Under the pieces are notes generated by a model. It had not been told where the DNA came from, made no database searches, and saw only the letters and a program-made list of their open reading frames with translations. This document shows positions 38,101 through 50,100 of a DNA stretch of 64,000 nt, piece by piece. The stretch spans positions 434,001 to 498,000 of the forward strand of contig NW_024037076.1 of NCBI RefSeq assembly GCF_015706575.1, written 5' to 3'. Source of the stretch: Patiria miniata. Taxonomy: Eukaryota > Echinodermata > Asteroidea > Valvatida > Asterinidae. A program made the position numbers and the translations under genes. Numbering within the stretch: the stretch's first letter is position 1; each line of letters begins with the position of its first letter.

Positions 38101-41100
38101 ATTTTGAGCTCTCTGCGATCCGTTTTACTAGGCAAGCCTTGGCTTGTTTTCCGACTGAGTTGACCTCTCTTTGACATCATTTGGACCAAATTTTGAAAAG
38201 GTCGGGCCAGTTACCTGTTTGTGCAGTTTCAGTTCAGCTAACTGGTTGAGTATCTTGTAGAATATATCAAACCATGGCAAGTAACTGGCGAGAGAAAAAA
38301 GTGAAAATTACAAAAATTGTCATTGTGAGAAAATATTACCCACACAATTAAAGGCATTTACCAGTACCATTTGCTTTTCATGCATTTTGTTCGTTTCCAA
38401 TATCACTCTAAATTCAAAGAAGAATGTTCAAAACTTAACCTGTTGCAGTTTCAGCTCAGTGGAAATTACACTTTTCAAGAAAACAGTGAAAAACCGTGCA
38501 CAGCCTTGTGATCACGGAACAAGATTTTGTCAACAGCACTCTTTATTTCCAAAAATCTGTCAAGTGACTGATTGTTAGTAATCACCTACATTTCTTGATT
38601 TCTTCTATAAAAATATGAGCAGCAAGCCAGACGGATTAATTTGACAAGTTGTTTAGTACCAGTACGATCTTTAATCCAAGTAAGCTTTTTGATAAAAATT
38701 TGGTAGGTTACTTTTGGGATAAATGTAAACAATCTTGCATATATATATGTGTTTATTAAAGATATAGTCCATCATTTGTAATTTGTGCATTTTGTTCGTT
38801 TGAAGCAACAAAAGTGTTCAAAATCTAATGAAGGATACTGAACAACTAACCTGATGAAGTTTCAGCTCAGCTTCAGCTGTATATTCCGAGAAAAACAGCA
38901 TTCTAGGATCTCAATTTCCAATCAAAAGTTGCTGAATCATGTTTTGAATTGTTTGAATTGCTGCTATACGCGATGTCGCGCACTGATCCGACGAATTATA
39001 GCAACCGTGCGCGCCTGTGCGACGTGCCAATGCTTGCGCGCGCTGCGCCGAATAACAAAACGAACTACTAATTTAAATTTTCCTACGGTGCGTCTTAAGA
39101 CGCACCGTTGGAAAGGGCTTCTTTCGTTGATTACTTCAAAATGTTGGCTTGCCATAAAGATTAATTTCACTGTTCACAGGGAGTCCACTTACTATCTTTC
39201 AACCAAGTATGTTTTCAACAATAATATGCCAGTAACTTTTTCGGATGGCTGCAAATGATGGACTATAGCTTTAAAGTGACTGTTATTTGTCAGGAAGTTC
39301 TTGCTTTCAACCTACCTTAGTATGCAGAGGCATTTTGCGGCCCCCGGAGGGTGCCGACAAAAGCCGAACCTCTGTTTGTTGTCTAAGCCCGTCAGGACAA
39401 ACGTGAAGAACTGGCCCGCTATGTTATAACTGCAAGAGAAAAATATCAAAAGTTGACGAAAACACATTGCGTAATTTCACTTGTAGGGTTGTTTTGTAAA
39501 CGTTCCCCCTACACGAACGTGAGAGGTACATGTACTTTCTAGCAAGAAGAAGAAGTTTGCAGGTACAGACTCCCAGAGTTGTAATGACTTGAGTCAATGA
39601 CTCGACTTGAGTCTGACTCGAGTCACAATTTTTGGTGACCCTAAGGGTAAATGACTCGACTCGACTCGAGTCACTGCGAGCAAATGACTCGACTCGACTC
39701 AAGGCCATCATCAGACGACTCGACTCGACTCGAGTGAAGGCTAATAAGACTTTGCGAAAAGTATTTGCAGTGACTTACGGTGCAAAATTATGCTCACTTC
39801 GCTTTGGGAACAGCAGTCATGTATAAATATACAACGTGTCACAGACGCCCACCTCATGGTTCTAGAATGCACAAAATACTATCCAGGAACCAGATTGTTA
39901 AACACATTTTCTAATTCGCTGTTTCATCATTGGCCTTGGGCGATTTCTTATAAAGCTCTTGGATTCGAACGCTGGCTAAACTTATGGCCTCCTTTTATCA
40001 ATTTTGGTATTTATAGTGTTCAAATATTCGTGACTCGAATTGACTCGAGCTAAATATTTGACTCGACTCGACCTTTTGACCTCATGACTCGACTCGACTT
40101 GAGTCACTTCTCGAAAATGACTGGACTCGACTCAAGTCACTTCTTTAAAATGACTCGACTCGACTCGAGTCACAAAAATCAGTGACTCGTTACAACTCTG
40201 CAGACTCCTTGCACAAACAGTTGATGGCATTCTTTATATCACCGACATACAGATCTTTGACATTTGATTGGTGGAACTCACATCACGTGACATTTGTTAT
40301 TGCTCCCATTCACGCCGGGGCTCAAAAAGTCCCATTCGCCCATGGTGAATGGGATATTTACTATTCAACAGTTAGGATCATCCTAGTTTCATGGTGCAGT
40401 ATTTGTGTGCAAATGCATGCTGGTGTGTGTGTTGAGCGTTGCGCGTATTGTTCCCAAGAGCCAGTAGCTACAGAGTTGGGTTCAAACATTTTGTGAAGGG
40501 GTGGTTTGGAAGAGAGAAATACATTTCCCACCAATTTCGTTTTGAAATAGAAGTTCATTTTAACTGTAAATCAAATAACAAGGATCTATATGTCAGTTAT
40601 AAAAAAGAAATATTGAGTGGCTTTAAATTGTGAAATGGGAGGAATGTTATTGCTCGGTAAAATCTGGACTTATCCATTTCACTCGATTTACCTTGCGATA
40701 ATATTCCTCCCATTCCACTCTGAGCCACTCAATATTTGTATCAAGACAACTTTTGAGAGCCCCATTGGAAGGGACACACCATGTCATTCCGTGTCAAATA
40801 ATCACACCTTCTTGTTTTTCAGAAAACATGAAAATATGAATCTTTCAGGCTTACAGTTTCTGAATTACCTGAAGGATTTTCAGTATAACTTGTGTTTCTG
40901 GTGAGGAGTGTCAGACAACAATGATTATTTTTATCTACCAGTATATTAACTAGTGCTCATAACATAAGAAATTTTATAACACCTCACCCACAGATTCTGT
41001 ATCTTGATCGGCTGACGGCGAGTCACATGGCATTCGCTATTTCGATTATCTCGCTGTGCACGGCCCAAAAGACTAAACAACGGCTGAAAACATACTATTT

Positions 41101-44100
41101 GCATAGCAACCAACATGAGCAATTTCATGAAGCAGTAGTTTGGAAGAGTGCGAGTAAATTTCAACTACTTTCATATTGAAATAGAATTCATTGGATTTGG
41201 GTTCAATTAATCTGTTATCTAATCAAGCAGAATCTATGGATGAGGTGTAATAAAACAAATATTGACTGCTGTGAAAGCAGCCGTGGTGTAGTAAAACTAT
41301 AGCCTCCCTCGGTGATCCATGGAGCGTTCTATTAGTAGCACTCCATGGATCACCTCGGGGGGCTATAGTTTTACCACACCACTCGAAGCAGTCAATATTT
41401 GCATAAAAGTCTGCAAATGAAAAAAGTTCAAATTTCAACAAGAGGTCAAGCAAATAAACCGTTGACCTTTGACACAATCAGTTAACCTACGTGCTCAGGT
41501 CACACGGGAAGCAGAACTTGGGCAACTCTTTGGTGACAGCGACATCGTTAAAATCGGCCGGGAACTGGGACACGATCTGTGGCGCTGAAATGTCACAAGA
41601 ACAAATTGTTTTTTATGATTGAACCATAAAATAATTATAATGCAACTGCTGTTCAGGTAGTCCCACAAAACACCTAACAGTTGAAAAGTTATTAATATTT
41701 GTATTGCAAGGGTTTTGCAATATTTCAAATTACCTCTTAAAGTCAGATAACCAATCTACCATACAAATGTTATTTCATTCAAATCGATGCATTGGAACAA
41801 GCGCTATGCTTCATCGAACTCAAGGGTTGAAAATCGTCTTGGGCCGCTTTTCTTGAAAGTGAGAAAGTGTAGTTAGAGAAACACGCCAAGGATTTATTTC
41901 CTTTGTTCAAGAGTAACGTGTGACTCATTCTACCGGCTTCGCTCTGTAAGCTTGATAAATAAAAAAAGTAGCCAAGTCGTTTTTCAAGTCCCGTATTGTG
42001 ATTGCTGTATCTTTTTGAACAAAACATCCTAATGAAACTATCTAAAAAGGATTTTGAAGACCAATTATTCTACTCAGCAATACATTAGACATGATTTTGA
42101 ATACTACCCCCACTTTTCTGAAAATGTGCCCGAAACGACTGTTAGGTTTTTTGTGGGACAACCAGTTGTTTCCCTATGTGGTTTCTTTGAAGGAAAAACA
42201 AAATGATTGACAAATTTCAGTGAGTTCACAATGGCAAAAATTCAGCAAGCTTTTCTGAGACTTCAAACAAGAAAACGTAAATGTTGGTGTTACTATAAAT
42301 TTGTCCACAAGAAACAAATATATTTAACAAAGTTGAGCGAGTTAGTCATGGGAAACGCAAGCTAACTGACTTCACATGAGATAACAGTAATATTGGTTTT
42401 ATGTAAAAAATAACCTGGATGTCCATAAGAAAATACATTTAAATCTGAGCGACTTGAATTTGTAGAAAAAAAAAGTGGTTTTTTTTATACAGTACATACA
42501 GAGTGGTTTGTAAAGAAAACTGTCATTACAATGCATGTATGCTCCTGAAATATTTGCTGTCAAAACTTGTTGAGGAATTTGCAAATAATACCCAGAGGCA
42601 GAAGCTGACAAAGGATCACAAGTCGAACATTTTCTGTGAAAACAGAAAACAGGGGACTCACTAGGCATACATGCACCTAAGGTTGTCTCCCCCCCCCCCC
42701 CTCCAAGCCAATGCTGTGTATTAGGTGTGGGAGAAATCGGAGATTTCAAAATCCGGTTATCCTAATTTCTTTCAAACTGAGTAACGGTTATCTGATTTCA
42801 CTGGAAGTTCCCATCCAGCTCACAGTCATGCCAACAAAAAGTGACGAGTGAGGTGCCGCATGAAATGCCCTCCCAATGACTGGGTATACATGTAGTTTGC
42901 AGGATTCAATGACCACTGGACCTTTACAAAAACACTCCAGAGCTGTAATGTTGAAACAAAAGTTGCTTGGAACTCTCTGATCAGTTGAATGGGCAGGCAA
43001 AACATATCCCAAGAAGACTACTAGCAAAATAATGCAGTTACAATCAGAGACCATGGAGCAAATTGGGGGATGTTCCAGTTGTTTATTAACCCTAACTCCT
43101 GGGGCTCTTTTACTAGAAAGTATCCTGAATCCGCCAAAATCCATCAATTGTGCCATGGCTGCAAACAAATGTTGGTGGCCAGTGAGTCCATCAGAATCCA
43201 CCAGTTAGGCGGGAGTAAATCTGTTGAGATCCTGAATCCGCCAAAGTCCCCCAACAGCTCAATATAAAGGTATCCTGAATCCATCAAAATCCTGCAGTTC
43301 CGCTAGGCTTACAATTCTGAATCTATCAAAATCCCCCAGTGTGTGCAACATGGAGGTATCCTGAATCCATCAAAATCCTGCAGTACCGCTAGGCTTACAA
43401 TACTGAATCTATCAAAATTCCCCAGTGTGTGCAATATGGAGGCATCCCGAATCCATCAAAATCCTGCAGTACCGCTAGGCTTACAATCCTGAATCTATCA
43501 AAATCCCCCAGTGTGTGCAATATGGAGGTATCCTGAATCCATCAAAATTCTGCAGTTCCGTTAGGCTTACAATATTGAATCTATCAAAATCCCCCAGTGT
43601 GTGAAATATGGAGGTATCCTGAATCCATCAAAATCCTGCAGTACCGCTAGGCTTACAATACTGAATCTATCAAAATTCCCCAGTGTGTGCAATATGGAGG
43701 CATCCCGAATCCATCAAAATCCTGCAGTACCGCTAGGCTAACAATCCTGAATCCATCAAAATCCCCCAGTGTGTGCAATATGGAGGTATCCTGAATCCAT
43801 CAAAATCCTGCAGTTCCGCTAGGCTTACAATCCCGAATCTATCAAAATCCCCCAGTGTGTGCAATATGGAGGTATCCTGAATCCCCCAAATCCCCCGAAA
43901 CAGGGGTGTGGATTTTGATGGATTCAGGTACGTTAGGGTTAATAGCCTGTGTCACAAAAAAATGGAAGGCTTCATTTTTTTAAGGTTGGTTTTGAATATC
44001 TGGTTTCCAAAATACAAACCGAATAGTGGAATCCAAACGAATAGTGGAATTCGAACCGGATTAGGGGTGTTCATTTACGGGTAGAACAGGAACCGGGTAT

Positions 44101-47100
44101 CCGATTGAAAAAAACATGGGTACCCGGTTACCCGTTAAAGAAACCCAACGCCAAACGTGCCAAAATTCAAATCTCGGAAGTTGCTTATGAGATTGTTTAC
44201 AAAGGTCCACACCATAATACTAACACATTGGCGCATCACAGCAAGATACAAGTGTGTACAGTGAGCTTTATACATGTAGCTTTACGGTGTAAACTGCAGC
44301 TTTCGCGAGCATCATAAAATGTGAAATATGTTTTGTTTTCCCATGTGGCCTGGTTTTCATGTTGAAAATTCACCACAAATGACATTCAAAAACCTTTCTT
44401 TTTCATTGTCTGAGAAGCTATTAAGTAATTTGTGGAGTTGGTTACGGATACGTGATCCCAATAATCGAGAACCGGTTAACGGTCGGGTACTCGGGTACCC
44501 GGTTCCGATACACAGCCCTAAGGCCAAAAAAAAATAGTTCTGCTTCCGATTACATGGCATTTGAAAATACCGGTAGGGTAAGTAGGTAGGGATTTTTGTT
44601 TATTGCCAATTTTTTTTTGTGCACGACCATATGCAGGCATCTGCGTGTTGTCAAGGGTAAAAGGTAGAAATGAATGGTTTTCGTTTTTTTCCCCTCATTT
44701 TTTTCCATAAAAAAATTAGAGTAGGGGCTGTTAAAATAGGGTAGGTAGGGTTACCGGAAGCAGAACTATTTTTTTTTTTTGCCTAAACCAAAATCCGGAT
44801 TTAAATCCAACCACTTCTGGTACAATGTGCCACAAGAGAAACACTAATAGTCTTATCCCCCCCCCCCCCCCCACTTTCAGAAAACACCCTTCGCCCGTTA
44901 TTTTATGTTAACAAAGCCAACATTTTTAAATCCTGCCCCCTCAGTGCTGAACAAAAGTCTGTTGAAGTCAAATTTATATGTACATATGTACCAGTAAGTA
45001 ATGTGAGTGCGTTTTCACAATAGTGAAAGAATTTGAAACTCTGCATGTGATGAATTGAAATTGATTTTTCCCCTTAGTTCATTTTGTCGCAGTTGTTAAA
45101 TTTGTACCTTTACGTGCCGGTACGTGTCGATTTCAGCATCCACACAATACCCACAGGTTGCGAAATGAACAGTAATTGGCAGTGAGTCATATTTTGGTGT
45201 CTGTTCCACGCAACCATATGGTGGATGTATATCCTGCGACAGTCACTAAAATGCACAAAACCACACTCTGTGAGACTTCCTCAAAGGTTTTATGTGTACA
45301 TGTACACACACAATTTCTACATGTATATTTAATTGAAACTAAACAAAGTAGTGTTCCACAAAAGTACATGTACATGTACAAGCCAATGTGGTTTCACTAC
45401 ATGTACATGTACACCTTTGTGAATGCACTATGATTGACCTTTCACCTCTGTCACAGTAACAAAATGGTTGAAATGTGTGCAAGAATGCCAGTGACTTTCT
45501 GCTGAAAACAGGAAACATGACGGAATTCACCAAATTGCCAGGATTGAAAAGAAATTTCTGATTTGGAAGCAAACTGAACAGTGTGTATATACATTTATTA
45601 CCCCCAAAAAGTTTGTCAATTCGTAAGACGTTTTTTTTTTTAAATGGTTCTATATCTGGTTTGTTTAGCGTCATACACGCGCAGAAAGTGCTGAAGTGAT
45701 GTCACACTAACGATATGGATACATTAGATTTATGTAAATTATGAAGCAAATTTTATAAATACTTTGTGCAACTTTCACAGTGCTGCTTAAACCTCTTATG
45801 CAAACATACATTCTGTGCCAAGTTGTCCTTTCATTCAAAATCAATCAAGTAACTGTTTCCAACAGTAACTTGAACAGCCAAAGTAAAGCAGGATTGACTG
45901 GCTGTGACTGTTTACATGTATGAGACTTGATACAGCTATGCTTTGACTGTAGGTGATTGATGAGACAGCTGTGCCTACCAGTTGCCTGCTAGTTTGTCTG
46001 TTGACTGAATTTAACTAGTCAGGGTGCTTGCTTGTAATATGATCCGACTGTTAGTGCCTAGCCTGTGTCAGGCATGGCAGGGGGAGTGGATGGACTTTTT
46101 GACTGTCCGTGACTGTTCAAACACTAGGAGGATTAAAGGCCAATTTACATTATGTACACTGTACGCAACTTTAATAATAATAATGATAATAATGGAGTCT
46201 TATATAGCGCACGTATCTACCAACTATTAGGTACTCAAGGCGCTGGAGATATGTCTATTATTAATTAAAGAAAGGTAAATCAAGTTTATGAGAGATATCA
46301 GACCCATTATGTTGCACCTTATAAGGGTGTACAAGGTGCTGCGGCGCATATTGCAGCCACTGCCAGAAACACCGGGGCAAACCCCTTCTCTTAGCGATAA
46401 GTGTGACTGGGTTCTTTAACGTGCATATTACACAACACACGGGACCTAGGGCTTTACGTCCCATCCAAAGGACGAAGCAATAATGGTAAAGTGCCTTGCT
46501 CAAGAGCACAAGCACACATGTTCCCACGGTATCAATGTAGCGCGTCTTTCAAAGTATGTACAATTCAATAAGCACGTTCAGCTAGTGTTCATATTTACGA
46601 GACTATAAATCGGACATCTTTAATATCACCCTCATTCATTTGTGCATATGGGCAATTCTCCATGGGAGAGCAAAAAATGTCAAAAATAAATATTTACATA
46701 TTAAACCTTTTTTGTACTTTTTCCAGACCTCAATTAAATGGGGAATTCAGTTCAAAAAACGAAATTGAAAAAAAATACATATTTCTGGTAAAAACAGTGA
46801 TTTTTGCAATTTATGATTAAAAACGTTCAGATTTGGTAAAAAAATAAAATTTTGTGTATGTATTACTTTCTTAATTGTAGGGAAAAGATTTGATTTATTT
46901 TATGATGTTACAAGTTACTAACATTACTCAGGGTCATTAAAAAAATTAAAATATAAATATATATATATATATATAGTGTAGGCCTTCATTTAAAAATGTC
47001 AAAATTAGCACGTAATTCCGTTACCGAAAAAATGGCAAAAGTTACTTATTTCACAAAGTTTCTTGTTTTTTTTCTTCAAATCATGTATGCTGAGAAAAGA

Positions 47101-50100
47101 CCCTACTACAAACATAAATGAAAAATAAAAACTTTAAAATAGTAATTTCTTGGCATTTTTCCAAGTGGTAACGGAATTACGAAACGGTAACGGAATTACG
47201 GTAACGGAATTACGCATGCACAAAGTATGCACATTTCCTCCAGACTATGTACATGACATATTAAATAGGAGATTTGCATGTAACCTTGGACAATAACTTT
47301 AAATACTAAATTACTTGTTAAATCATTTCCCTCTTTAATTTGCTATTATACAATTAAAAATAATCAGGTGTTCCATTGATATTTTTTACATTTACTTTTT
47401 CTTTTTTACTACTTAAAAAATGCTAATAGTTGTTTGGATGCTTAAAGGGAATATACAACATTTGCAAACATCAGAAAATAAAACTACCAAGTTTTTACGA
47501 AATACCTTACTAGGATGTTGGTAAATGACAGTCTTAAGCATCCTGTAAAATTATGGCACCTGGTATGAAGTAATTTTCAAGAAAATGATATTTTTGTATA
47601 CATTTCCAACGGTGGTCGGCCGCGTTGGAAAAACCTAACTATTTTTCAACTACTGCTCCAACTTTACACTCTTTCCAGTCCAAATTTTGTTTGCTACCAG
47701 GTATTTGTTACATGTTCATGAACGGGTGCAGACCAGCTAGTCTGGTTCCCTTACCCTCCAATTTTCAGGCATTTATAAATTGACCAATTTTACCTTTAGT
47801 GGAGTCAAGGAACCAGACTACTTGAACAGTTTTGTTTTTCTTGATTTTTCCAGCATTTTCGAACACAAAACTTCAAACATGTCAGTGTAACAATATTTGA
47901 TCTATTATACTAACCCCTCAAATAGTTCACTTCTGAAAATTACAGCAAAGGCCAATGATGTACATTCCCTTTAAATATGTGTTGCCAAAGCCATTGTCTG
48001 GTACCCGCAGAAAATATATTCGACAACAAGTATATGAAAGTTGAGTACCAGACTGTACTTGTACTTTTACATGTTCTACTTGGCATAACTTAACATCTTT
48101 CCTTGCTCAGAGATGCCAACCAGTGCAGTTTTATTGTATTTTCCACGATAAACTAGTGAAATACGATAATACAAATGTTCATAGTAAAATTCGATTTTCG
48201 GTAAAAAAAAATATACATTGCTAACAGTTAATGCAGCCATCACCAGACTGCTTTCATTTGACCTTGACCTTTGACCTAAAAAATGAAGTCCAGACATGTT
48301 TAGGCCTACATTAACATTTTGATCTGCTAATTTTCACTTAGCTTTCCCCTTGTGGCATTTTATAAACTTCTAAAATTTGTATTGTGATGAGTTTATGTTG
48401 AATTCAATGTTAATGTATTGCATTTACCTATTACATGTAAACCTATGGCGTAATTCTGTTACCGCCCAGGCGTAATTCCGTTACCGTGATTAAAATGCAA
48501 ATTATGAAAAGAGTGATTATTTTTTCAACTTTGTTCTGCATTGTAGTTAACAACACCCCTGAACTCTACAAATAACAGGTAGTGTCCAATTTTAAAATTT
48601 CCAAACTTCAGAGAGTTTTATTAATTTATGCGAGAACTCAAATATGCTTGTCCTCTGTCCGTAATTCCGTTACCGATATTAAGCTCCGCCCCTTAAAGGG
48701 AAATCTTGTGGGAATTTTTTTTTTTTAGCGGTCAATCAATTCTATTGGGTCTTGGCTCCCTTTCCATGTTTAGATTAGGTGCCTAGCATAGAACATATTT
48801 TCTTGGGAAAGAATAATCCTTGACAAAGTGACAAAATTCCGTAATTCCGTTACCAAAGAATTGCCCATATTTAGAAAAACGCACGACATTATCGCATGAC
48901 AATGTCGTGTTCGCATGTGTATGTGTATTAAAATTGGCCTTAATAATTTTCATTTTAAAATTTTTGTTTGCTTATGCAGCAGAAAAGCTGTGTTAACGGT
49001 ACTGTAATTTAAGAATTTTATGCTCGACGCTTTGCATGGAGATTTGTGTTGTTCGGTCATTGACTTTATAATTATGTTCTTCTTTAGAAGTTTGTGTGCT
49101 CTTTGCGACGCTCACTGCTTTACGTGACTGTGAAACGGAACTTGTGGTTCAGTGGTAAGCAGGATGTTGTGTGCTCAGCAATACCGTGAAATGTGCTTAG
49201 CAACCATGGCGACGCCGTAAAATTCGTCATAATTTCTCACCTGATCCTTTATCTGCTGGAGCGGCTACTTCAAAGAACGCCACAAAAATGGTCTCCGGAT
49301 TTTCCCTGCAAAATTGAAAAAAAAAAAAAAAATAGAAACATAAAAAACATTACAAATCCGTAACTGTGACACCTTGGCAACTCCTGGACAAAACATTTAA
49401 CAAACCCCCTTGGCAAGAATGGTGCGGCCTTAATATGTGGTGACCTTTTGACCTCGAGGAATTTTGTTTAAACCTGATGACAGACTTTCAAAATATATTA
49501 CTTCGAAGGACTTCCTATGAAGAGTGACCTTGAACTTTCTACAGCTAGTGTTAGCTAAAAAATCTTTATGTAGCAAATATGAGTAAAACTAAAGGGAATA
49601 TACAACATTTGCAAACATCGAAAAATAAAACTACCAAGTTTTTATGAAATACCTTACTAGGATGTTGGTAAATGACAGTCTAAAGCATCCTGTAAAATTA
49701 TGGCACCTGGTGTGAAGTCATTTTCAAGAAAATTGTATTTTTGTATAAATTTCCAACAGTGGTCGGCCGACCACCGTTGGAAAACCTAACTATTTTTCAA
49801 CTACTGCTCTAACTTCACCATTTTTTTTAGACCAAATTTTGTTTGATATTGGTTACATGTTCATGAGCGGGTGCAGGCCAGCTAGACTGGTACCCTTACC
49901 TTACAATTTTCCGGCATCTATAAATTGATCCATTTTATCTTTAGTGGAGTCAGGGAACCAGACTACTCCACCATTTGTGTTTTTCTTGGTTTTCCATCAT
50001 TTTCGAACACAAAACTTTAAACATGTCAGTGTAACAATATTTGATCTATCATAGTAACCCCTCAAATAGTTCATTTCTGAGAATTACAGCAAAAACCAAC

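Larger units (their letters stand above)
41585..49240 (-). other. DENND1: DENND1 intron 2
   Basis: 7.7 kb. Repeats at 43085-43942, 44520-44785, 45838-46120, 46147-46545 and 46646-48870 occupy about half. 41585-43084 and 48871-49240 show no exon or repeat I can support. Confidence 0.7.

Noticed and set aside
43300..43900. Telomeric or centromeric satellite
   Set aside because: The array is short and bounded by inverted ends, so it fits a mobile element better.
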